The position numbers and the translations under genes were made by a program. Below are positions 1-5,633 of a stretch of 26,663 nt of DNA, piece after piece; position 1 is the stretch's first letter, and every line of letters begins with the position of its first letter. The notes under the pieces are model-generated. The model had not been told where the DNA came from. It saw only the letters and a program-made list of their open reading frames with translations, and did no database searches. Source of the stretch: DSUN01 sp035527715 (lineage in GTDB: Bacteria; Planctomycetota; PUPC01; DSUN01); the NCBI GenBank assembly GCA_035527715.1, contig DATKZY010000198.1, positions 1 through 26,663 of the forward strand, in the 5' to 3' direction.

Positions 1-155
1 CTTACCCACGGCTCCCAAAGCATCGCCGTGGGCTTTACTCCGCCACGCCCTGCGGGCGTTGGGTCAGCTGCGGGATTGGGGGTGCCCGCGATAGTATCGC
101 GCAACTGGCTTTTCCGACCGAAGGAGATTACACGCACCCCGTCGGCCTGTCGGTC
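1..155. other. Gene-free left edge with small hairpins
   Basis: No coding region is supported here. Two short hairpins can be read: CCCACGGC (5-12) pairs with GCCGTGGG (25-32), and ACGCCC (45-50) pairs with GGGCGT (54-59). Neither is followed by a T-tract, so they are not convincing intrinsic terminators. They could be the end of a transcript from outside the window or leader structure. An AAGGAG at 120-125 resembles a ribosome binding site but no ATG, GTG or TTG follows at a usable distance. Confidence 0.4.
87..101. promoter_or_regulatory. Operator-like 15-bp palindrome
   Basis: CGCGATAGTATCGCG is a perfect palindrome around a central G. It lies 55 bp upstream of the -35 box of the rimI promoter. 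It could be a binding site for a dimeric regulator. No function is shown by the sequence, and short palindromes do arise by chance. Confidence 0.25.
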
Positions 156-184
156 TTGACACCCCGCCGGCTTTCCAGTATCGT
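156..184 (+). promoter_or_regulatory. Sigma-70-type promoter of the rimI-ndk-hemB run
   Basis: A perfect -35 box TTGACA (156-161) is followed after 17 bp by TATCGT (179-184), which matches four of six -10 positions. The expected transcript start is near 191, leaving a leader of about 37 nt before the ATG at 228. The TTG of the -35 box is also the first codon of a longer open frame, which argues against translation starting at 156. Confidence 0.6.
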
Positions 185-227
185 GGCGGGGCGTGGAGAC
201 CCGGGTCGTCAGGAGTGTGCCGTAGCT

Positions 228-767
228 ATGGGCGCGATGAGTTCGTTCCTGCGCCGCTTCCGGGCCGTGTGGGGCCGGCGCGAGCCACCCTATCCTGTGG
301 ACGGCCAGCTCCACTTGCGCCGCATGACTCCCCGCGACGTCGCCAGGGTGGCGGCCATCGAAACCGCGTCGTTCACCGGCCCCTGGCGCGCGAATTCCTA
401 CGCGCGGGCCCTGGCCGACGCCCATCACAATTTCTTCGTGGCCGAGCTCGACGGCCGCCTCGTCGGCTACACCGGCCTCTGGGTCGAGGGGAACCAGGCG
501 CACATTGCCAAGCTCGCCGTCCACGAGGACCATCGCCGCCGCAGCATCGGCACCGCGCTGCTCCAGCACCTGCTCGACCACGCCCGCCGCCTCGGCTTGG
601 CCGAGGCCTACCTCGAAGTCCGCCGCGGCAACCTCGCCGCCCAGAGCCTCTACCGCCGCATCGGCTTCCGCTTCGAGCGAGTCCAGGCCAACGCCTATCC
701 CGACGACGGCGAGGACGCGCTGGTCTTCGTCCTCCGTGGCCTGCTCGATGTCAAGCCAGGCCCCTGA
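228..767 (+). CDS. rimI: RimI-like ribosomal protein N-acetyltransferase (GNAT)
   Basis: This is a GNAT-fold acetyltransferase of 179 residues. RimI enzymes use acetyl-CoA to acetylate the N-terminal alpha-amine of ribosomal protein bS18 and sometimes other proteins. The catalytic domain fills the C-terminal three quarters. It has the RimI-type signatures IAKLAVHEDHRRRSIGTALL (the acetyl-CoA pyrophosphate loop, canonical R/QxxGxG/A), LEVRRGNLAAQSLYRRIGF, and a C-terminal DDGEDALVF resembling the family's DNxEDA. The N-terminal 30 residues are basic and not conserved. ATG 228 was chosen because AGGAG (211-215) precedes it; ATG 237 is an alternative. It is the first gene of a co-directional run with ndk 18 bp downstream. 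The usual RimI Tyr-Tyr near the end reads AY here, so a different peptide target is possible. Confidence 0.8.
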   Translation: MGAMSSFLRRFRAVWGRREPPYPVDGQLHLRRMTPRDVARVAAIETASFTGPWRANSYARALADAHHNFFVAELDGRLVGYTGLWVEGNQAHIAKLAVHEDHRRRSIGTALLQHLLDHARRLGLAEAYLEVRRGNLAAQSLYRRIGFRFERVQANAYPDDGEDALVFVLRGLLDVKPGP

Positions 768-785
768 CCCTGCACCGGAGAGCCC

Positions 786-1259
786 ATGGAACGCACGCTC
801 GTGTTGATCAAGCCCGACGCGGTGCAGCGGCGCCTCGTCGGCCGCATCCTGGCCCGCTTCGAGGCCAAGGGGCTTCAGCTCGTGGCCCTCAAGCTGATCC
901 GGATCAGCGAGGACCTGGCCCGCCGGCACTACGCGCCGCACGAGGGCAAGCCCTTCTACGAGCCGCTCATCCGCTTCGTGACCGGCGGCCCCACTGTGGC
1001 CCTCGTCCTCGAGGGCAAGCGAGCCGTCGAGGTCGTCCGCCGCATGATGGGGCCCACCTTCGGCCCCGACGCCCCGCCCGGGACGATTCGCGGCGACCTC
1101 GCCGTCAGCAACCGCTTCAACCTCGTCCACGGCTCCGACAGCCCCGCGAGCGCCGAGAAGGAGATCGCCCTGTTCTTCGCGCCCTCGGAGCTCGTCGCGT
1201 GGCGGCCCGACGACGTCGCGCAAATCTACGACTTCAGCGAAGGAGGGCAACCCGTATGA
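786..1259 (+). CDS. ndk: Nucleoside diphosphate kinase
   Basis: The enzyme transfers the gamma-phosphate of ATP to other nucleoside diphosphates through a phospho-histidine. The 157-residue protein shows the whole family pattern: ERTLVLIKPDAVQR at the N-terminus with Lys9, MMGPTFGPDAPPGTIRGDLA in the nucleotide-binding region, and the active-site histidine H115 in NLVHGSDS. It is slightly longer than the usual 135-150 residues because of a C-terminal extension (SEGGQPV region). The ATG has GGAGAG (777-782) upstream. Its stop codon overlaps the hemB start (ATGA), so translational coupling with hemB is likely. Confidence 0.95.
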   Translation: MERTLVLIKPDAVQRRLVGRILARFEAKGLQLVALKLIRISEDLARRHYAPHEGKPFYEPLIRFVTGGPTVALVLEGKRAVEVVRRMMGPTFGPDAPPGTIRGDLAVSNRFNLVHGSDSPASAEKEIALFFAPSELVAWRPDDVAQIYDFSEGGQPV

Positions 1260-2230
1260 GCTTCCCCGTCGCACGGCCGCGGCGGCTGCGCCGCACCGAG
1301 GCCATCCGCCGCCTCGTCCGCGAGACCCGGCTCGCCGCCGAACAGCTCGTCCTGCCCCTCTTCGTGCGGCCGGGCCAAGGCGTCCGCAAGCCCATCGCCT
1401 CCATGCCAGGCAACTTCCAGCTCTCCGTGGACGAGTTGGTCAAGGAGTGCCGCGAGGCCGCCGCGCTCGGCATCCCCGCCGTGCTGCTCTTCGGCATCCC
1501 GTCGAGCAAGGACCCCGTCGGCTCGGAAGCCTACGCCCCCGACGGCATCGTGCAGCGGGCCTGCCGCGCCATCAAGGCCGAGCTGCCCGACCTCCTGGTC
1601 GCGACCGACGTGTGTCTGTGCGAGTACACCAGCCACGGCCACTGCGGCGTGCTCAAGGGCCAGGAGGTGGACAACGACGCGACGCTCGAGCTGCTCGCCC
1701 GCATGGCCCTCTCCCACGCCCAGGCGGGGGCCGACATTGTGGCCCCGAGCGACATGATGGACGGCCGCGTGGGCGCCATCCGCTCCGCCCTCGACGCCGC
1801 CGGCCTCGAGCACGTGCCCATCATGGCCTACTCGGCGAAATACGCCTCGGCCTTCTACGGCCCGTTCCGCGACGCCGCCGAGTCGCCCCCCCAGTTCGGC
1901 GACCGCCGCGGCTACCAGATGGACCCCGCGAACGGCGACGAGGCGCTCCGCGAGGTGGCGCTCGACATCGCCGAGGGCGCCGACATCGTGATGGTGAAGC
2001 CCGCCCTGCCGTACCTCGACATCATCTGGCGCGTGAAGCAGCGCTTCGGCGTGCCCGTGGCCGCCTACAACGTCAGCGGCGAGTTCGCGATGGTCAAGGC
2101 CGCGGCGGCCAACGGCTGGCTCGACGAGCGCCGCGTCGCCACCGAAGTCCTCACCGCCATCCGCCGCGCCGGCGCCGACATCCTCATCACCTACCACGCC
2201 AAGGACCTCGCCCGCTGGCTGGCCGAGTAG
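1256..2230 (+). CDS. hemB: Delta-aminolevulinic acid dehydratase (porphobilinogen synthase)
   Basis: HemB condenses two 5-aminolevulinate molecules into porphobilinogen, the second common step of tetrapyrrole synthesis, in the cytoplasm. The 324-residue length is typical. The Schiff-base lysines are visible as K195 (MAYSAKYASAFYGPFRDA) and K248 (VMVKPALPYLD). The segment DVCLCEYTSHGHCG carries Cys120, Cys122 and Cys130, the zinc-dependent type of metal site rather than the Asp-rich magnesium type. ATG 1256 lies inside the ndk stop region (4-bp overlap) with AGGAGG at 1241-1246. No other heme genes are in the window. Confidence 0.96.
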   Translation: MSFPVARPRRLRRTEAIRRLVRETRLAAEQLVLPLFVRPGQGVRKPIASMPGNFQLSVDELVKECREAAALGIPAVLLFGIPSSKDPVGSEAYAPDGIVQRACRAIKAELPDLLVATDVCLCEYTSHGHCGVLKGQEVDNDATLELLARMALSHAQAGADIVAPSDMMDGRVGAIRSALDAAGLEHVPIMAYSAKYASAFYGPFRDAAESPPQFGDRRGYQMDPANGDEALREVALDIAEGADIVMVKPALPYLDIIWRVKQRFGVPVAAYNVSGEFAMVKAAAANGWLDERRVATEVLTAIRRAGADILITYHAKDLARWLAE

Positions 2231-2246
2231 GCCGCGGAGAAAGCCC

Positions 2247-3191
2247 GTGCACCGCGCTCTGCCCCTCGCTCTCCTCGTCGCGGCCGCCTCGGCGCACGCG
2301 GCGGCTCCCGCGCCTGCGCGCAAGCCGTCGCTCGAACAGGCCCTCGCCGAGCTGAAGGTCCCGCCCCCGTGGCTCGACGCCGTCCCGCTCGCCGTCGCAC
2401 CCTCAACGCCCTGGAACAAGGCATGGGACCGCATCGAGGTCCTGCTCATGACTGCCGACCCCGCCGACCGGCGCAAGGCCGTGAAGCTGGCCTACGTGTA
2501 CCAGACCGACGGCAGGGCGCGGGAGGGCTACCCCGCCGCCGTGTACTTTCTGGCCGGCGAGACCGCCTGGGCGCTCGTCGAGCACAGGAAGCTCGCGGAC
2601 AAGAACGCCGTGGCCTGGATGCGGCTGGCCTCGTGCTACCTCCACTTCGGCGAGCACGGGCAGGCGCTCGCGGCGCTCGACGAGGCGCTCAAGCACCTGC
2701 CCGATCCGCCCTGGCGCCCGTTCCAGGAGGCCCAGGTGTTCGAGGCCCGTGGCGACGTGTTGGCCGGCCAGGGCGACCGCGCCGGCGCCAGGGCCGCCTA
2801 CCAGCGGGCCGCCCGCCTCTACGAGGCGATTCCCCCAAAGCCGCCGCTCCAGCTCCCCGCGTCGCGCGCCGCCGCGCGCGTGGCAAGCAAGGCCGACATG
2901 CTCGACCGCGACGCCCTCAAGTCCGCCCGACTGCGCGAAGGCACGTTCGCCGCCACAGTCTTCGGCTACTCCGACAACATCCGAGCGACCGTCACCGTGC
3001 GCGACGGCAGGATTGCGGATGTGAAGCTCGACCACCGTGAGAAGGCCGACCTGGGCGCCCGCACGATCCTGCCCGAGCGCATCGTGCGGGAGCAGCGGGC
3101 CGATGTAGACGCCATCACCGGCGCCACCGTCACGTCCCAGGCGATCATGAGCGCCGTCTTCCAGGCGCTCAAGCAGGCGGCCGGCCTGTGA
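2247..3191 (+). CDS. Exported TPR protein with C-terminal FMN-binding domain
   Basis: The 314-residue product starts with a signal peptide (MHRALPLALLVAAASAHAAA). The middle (about 75-200) is alpha-helical and TPR-like: paired helices such as VAWMRLASCYLHFGEHGQAL and VFEARGDVLAGQGDRAGARA. The C-terminus (about 225-314) is an FMN_bind domain with DGRIADVKLDHREK and the attachment motif DAITGATVTS. In RnfG/NqrC-type proteins the last Thr of this motif (T296 here) receives FMN covalently from the ApbE transferase. The protein is therefore probably an exported or membrane-associated flavoprotein taking part in electron transfer; the partner is unknown. The start is a GTG with GGAGA (2236-2240), 16 bp after hemB, suggesting the same operon. 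ApbE is not in the window. Confidence 0.72.
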   Translation: MHRALPLALLVAAASAHAAAPAPARKPSLEQALAELKVPPPWLDAVPLAVAPSTPWNKAWDRIEVLLMTADPADRRKAVKLAYVYQTDGRAREGYPAAVYFLAGETAWALVEHRKLADKNAVAWMRLASCYLHFGEHGQALAALDEALKHLPDPPWRPFQEAQVFEARGDVLAGQGDRAGARAAYQRAARLYEAIPPKPPLQLPASRAAARVASKADMLDRDALKSARLREGTFAATVFGYSDNIRATVTVRDGRIADVKLDHREKADLGARTILPERIVREQRADVDAITGATVTSQAIMSAVFQALKQAAGL

Positions 3192-3234
3192 GCGTGGCTC
3201 AGCGGCCGCGCCGTGGCTGCACCGAGGGTGCGAC

Positions 3235-3687
3235 GTGATCCGCATCAAGCCCCATCACTTCATTGACATCGTGGCCGACATCGGCCGCGGGCAGACCGCC
3301 TGGCAGCCGCACCCCTACGGCCACGCGGTCCACACCGTCGCCGCGGCCATCCTGGCCGACCCCGACGTGATGCTGGAGATGGAGCTGGGCGCCGACGACA
3401 TCTGCGCGCCCTGCACCCACAACGTCGGCGGCCTGTGCGACGACGTGATTGACACCTCGTTTCGCCCCGCCGCGCCGAAATCGAAGCGCGAGTGGAACCT
3501 GCTGATTGACCGCCGCTGGTGCGAGCGCCTCGTCCTCGCCCAGGGCGACCGCCTGACCGCCCGCCAGTTCGGCGAGCGCCTCCGCGACCGCATGGGCGAC
3601 ATCACCGACATCTACCGCGAGATCCCCCCCGAGCGCACCGCCGCCCGCGCCCGCGACATCAGGGGCGGCCTCGCACACTGGCTGTGA
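3235..3687 (+). CDS. Small cysteine-rich protein resembling DUF1284
   Basis: The 150-residue protein begins MIRIKPHHFIDIVADIG, close to the RxHHLxC-like opening of DUF1284 proteins. It contains C57-x2-C60-x7-C68 (DDICAPCTHNVGGLC) followed by C96, a spacing suited to an iron-sulfur cluster or zinc. DUF1284 members have this arrangement and are often suggested to bind an Fe-S cluster; the function is unknown. The start is a GTG preceded by GAGGG. It is the last gene of the left run, 43 bp after the FMN-binding gene, and converges on nagA. The assignment rests on the N-terminus and Cys pattern only. Confidence 0.55.
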   Translation: MIRIKPHHFIDIVADIGRGQTAWQPHPYGHAVHTVAAAILADPDVMLEMELGADDICAPCTHNVGGLCDDVIDTSFRPAAPKSKREWNLLIDRRWCERLVLAQGDRLTARQFGERLRDRMGDITDIYREIPPERTAARARDIRGGLAHWL

Positions 3688-3704
3688 TGACGCGGGAGTT
3701 CCGA

Positions 3705-4913
3705 CTACTCAACCACCCGCCGGTGCACGCACGGGGGGCAGCGGTTCTCGGGGTCGTAGACCACGACGCCGCGCACGCAGGTGAGGCGCACCGTGAGGCG
3801 CTCGTCGAAGGCCACGACGTTGGCCTCCTTGCCCACCTCGAGGCTGCCCATGCGGCTGGCCAGGCCGACGACCCGCGCGGGGTTGATCGTGGCCATCTGC
3901 ACCGCCTGCCGCAGCTCGAGGCCCATGAAGCGCACCGCGTTCCGCACCGCGCGGTCCATCGTCAGGTTCGAGCCGAGCACGCGGTTGTCGTGCACGCTGC
4001 GGCACACGTCGTCGGGCCGGGCGTAGACCTCCTCGCCGTCGTCGCGCGTGTAGCGTCCCTCGGGCAGGCCCGCGGTGAACGTGGCGTCGCTGATGAGCGA
4101 GATGCGGTTCAGCCCCTTGGCCTTCAGCGCCAGGCGCAGCATGATCGGGTGCACGTGCACCCCGTCGCAGATCACCTCGGTCGTCAGGTCGTCGGTGAGC
4201 ATCACCATCTCGTCGAGGCGGGCGCGGCTCAGGCCCCGCTCGGGCGGCGGGTAGCCGTAGCGCGTGGCGTTGAACAGGTGGGTCGCGTGCGACAGCCCCG
4301 CGCTCACCGCGGCCTGGAACTCCTCCCACCCCACGCACGAGTGGCCCACCGAGGCCACGACGTCGTTGGCCACCAGCGTGCGGATCAGCTCGGTGCCGCC
4401 CTCGATCTCGGGCGACAGGGTCATCAGGGCAATCGTCTCCCCGAACCGCTCGAGCACCGGGTCCAGCTCGCCCTCGGCGTAGGCGCCCCGCGCGCGCTCG
4501 AGGCTCAGGCCCCCGAGGCACACGGGGTTCACGTACACGCCTTCGACGTGCGCGCCCAGGATCAGGGCGCCGTGGGGCGGCTCCGTGCGGCAGCGCTCGA
4601 CGATCGAGAGCCAGTCGGGCTCCACCGACTGCGCGGTGGGCGCGAAGGCGGTGGCGCCGCGGCGGACCTTGTAGCGAGCCATGACGGCGATGCCCTGCTC
4701 CTCCCAGGCCCGGCCGCCCCCCGCCCCGTGGCAATGGATGTCAATGAAGCCGGGCCCGAGGATCAGCCCGTCGAGGTCCACCACCGTCTCGCCGGGATGC
4801 GTGTCGGGCGCCTGGAAGTGCCCGAGGGCCGCGATCTCGTCGCCGTGGATGCGGAGCCACCCCTCCGCCCGGTCCTCCCACGGCGTGATCAGCCGGCAGT
4901 TGCGGAACAACAC
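3705..4913 (-). CDS. nagA: N-acetylglucosamine-6-phosphate deacetylase
   Basis: NagA removes the acetyl group of GlcNAc-6-phosphate to give glucosamine-6-phosphate, in amino-sugar and cell-wall recycling. The 402-residue protein has the amidohydrolase fold markers: FIDIHCHG (H60, H62), AHVEGVYVNP (metal-binding E124), SVGHS (H191), HATHLFNA (H212), DGVHVHP, and the catalytic Asp D276 in LISDATFTAG. The family usually has HxEGPF; here it is HVEGVY, a mild variation. The start is GTG with a good ribosome binding site (GAGGAG, 7 nt away) and its own promoter at 4965-4993. No nagB or transporter is adjacent, so it seems to be a lone gene. Confidence 0.88.
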   Translation of the reverse strand: MLFRNCRLITPWEDRAEGWLRIHGDEIAALGHFQAPDTHPGETVVDLDGLILGPGFIDIHCHGAGGGRAWEEQGIAVMARYKVRRGATAFAPTAQSVEPDWLSIVERCRTEPPHGALILGAHVEGVYVNPVCLGGLSLERARGAYAEGELDPVLERFGETIALMTLSPEIEGGTELIRTLVANDVVASVGHSCVGWEEFQAAVSAGLSHATHLFNATRYGYPPPERGLSRARLDEMVMLTDDLTTEVICDGVHVHPIMLRLALKAKGLNRISLISDATFTAGLPEGRYTRDDGEEVYARPDDVCRSVHDNRVLGSNLTMDRAVRNAVRFMGLELRQAVQMATINPARVVGLASRMGSLEVGKEANVVAFDERLTVRLTCVRGVVVYDPENRCPPCVHRRVVE

Positions 4914-4964
4914 GTGGTCGTCTCCTCACAGAGGCACAAGGGGCGTCCCGCCCCAGGGAACACC

Positions 4965-4993
4965 ATCGTACCCCCTCGCCGCGAACGAGTCAA
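4965..4993 (-). promoter_or_regulatory. Promoter of nagA
   Basis: On the minus strand TTGACT (4993-4988) is separated by 17 bp from TACGAT (4970-4965). The predicted transcript starts near 4958. A 6-bp GC hairpin with a 3-nt loop (4940-4954) lies in the resulting leader of about 45 nt. Confidence 0.5.
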
Positions 4994-5076
4994 CTGCGTC
5001 GGCTGCGGCGGAGGGGAAGAGAGGCCCATTCGACCCGAGCGGTCATCCGCGCGGCTCTCGACACGCGTCTTGCCCA

Positions 5077-5116
5077 CTAGGCGCTCACGCGCGCGCTATG
5101 GGGGGTGAGCGCCTAG
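5077..5116. repeat. 40-bp palindromic repeat, copy 1
   Basis: The arms CTAGGCGCTCAC (5077-5088) and GTGAGCGCCTAG (5105-5116) pair perfectly over 12 bp around a 16-nt spacer (GCGCGCGCTATGGGGG). The same 40 bp occurs again at 5212-5251 without a single difference. It lies outside genes, in the nagA upstream region. This is the form of a REP-like or miniature mobile palindrome. There is no T-tract, so terminator function is not supported. Confidence 0.85.
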
Positions 5117-5211
5117 CGGGGGGCGGCTGAGCCAGTGCCACGACAGCCGTAAGAGCCCAATTCACCGAAGGTTACAGCCAGTGGAGGGTCCCACGCAGCC
5201 GGCTAGTTGCG

Positions 5212-5251
5212 CTAGGCGCTCACGCGCGCGCTATGGGGGGTGAGCGCCTAG
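5212..5251. repeat. 40-bp palindromic repeat, copy 2
   Basis: This copy is identical to 5077-5116, in the same orientation and 135 bp downstream. The flanks of the two copies share no obvious similarity, so this is not simply a longer tandem duplication. Copy 2 is followed after 2 bp by the long hairpin at 5254-5310. Confidence 0.85.
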
Positions 5252-5253
5252 AA

Positions 5254-5310
5254 GCGGAAAAGACACCCGCTGTCTTTTGTCCGACAAGAGACAGCGGGTG
5301 TCTTTTCCGC
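5254..5310. repeat. Long nested hairpin (22-bp perfect stem)
   Basis: Bases 5254-5275 are the exact reverse complement of 5289-5310, leaving a 13-nt spacer that can itself pair further. Each arm also contains a smaller palindrome. In the left arm AAAAGACA (5258-5265) pairs with TGTCTTTT (5271-5278); in the right arm AAGAGACA (5286-5293) nearly pairs with TGTCTTTT (5299-5306). One large hairpin or two small ones can therefore form. It lies between divergent genes, so it is not placed to terminate either neighbour. Confidence 0.8.
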
Positions 5311-5343
5311 GCCCACCCGTCAAAGCCCAGGGAGGCGGGCGGG

Positions 5344-5453
5344 CATGTTGATTCCGCCGCGAGACATGTTGCCGAATGGCAGCGATGCTAAGTCCTTGCA
5401 GGTGAAATGGTTAGGCCAATCGGCCGATGATCATGTTGCCAATCGGCAACATG
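5344..5453. promoter_or_regulatory. Candidate operator cluster (CATGTTG half-sites)
   Basis: CATGTTGCC-AATC-GGCAACATG (5432-5453) is a perfect 9-bp inverted repeat. CATGTTGCC (5365-5373) recurs with a degenerate right arm (GGCAGCGATG, 5378-5387), and a further CATGTTG half-site lies at 5344-5350. The perfect site is centred about 150 bp upstream of the transcript start predicted for the promoter at 5570-5585. That distance is typical for enhancer-binding activators of sigma-54. Regulator identity is unknown. Confidence 0.4.
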
Positions 5454-5569
5454 GCAGCCGATCTCGCCTGCGCCCGGCTTCAGCGGCCAGGTGGATGAGA
5501 ATTGCGTAACGCCTTGCCATTCCTGCACTAAGGGAAAATCTGGTCGGCGTCTCTGCCAGGGCGACTGAG

Positions 5570-5585
5570 CGGCATGAGCTTTGCA
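5570..5585 (+). promoter_or_regulatory. Candidate sigma-54 promoter of the PEP-CTERM array
   Basis: CGGCATGAGCTTTGCA places GG (5571-5572) and GC (5583-5584) exactly 10 bp apart and matches the -24/-12 consensus (TGGCACG-N4-TTGCA) except at two positions. The transcript start would be near 5596, upstream of the GGAG ribosome binding site (5621-5624). A competing TATAAG (5613-5618), with only a poor -35 (TTCCCT), would start transcription near 5625 and lose that site. PEP-CTERM loci in other bacteria are often linked to the PrsK/PrsR system and sigma-54. A chance match is possible. Confidence 0.4.
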
Positions 5586-5633
5586 GCACTTCCCTCCGGT
5601 TTTTGGGTATTTTATAAGTAGGAGAAGTCTGCG

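Noticed and set aside
119..160. Small gene behind the AAGGAG at 120-125
   Set aside because: No usable start codon follows at the right distance and no short product of interest is encoded.
215..1255. N-terminal extension of hemB by about 347 codons
   Set aside because: The added sequence overlaps rimI and ndk in another frame and is low-complexity Arg/Pro-rich; HemB starts normally at 1256 with AGGAGG.
5254..5310. Intrinsic terminator
   Set aside because: It lies between divergent genes and has no run of T after the stem in either direction.
5600..5625. Sigma-70 promoter ending in TATAAG (5613-5618) for PEP-CTERM gene A
   Set aside because: Its -35 is poor (TTCCCT) and the transcript would start at about 5625, losing the ribosome binding site at 5621-5624. 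Not fully excluded.
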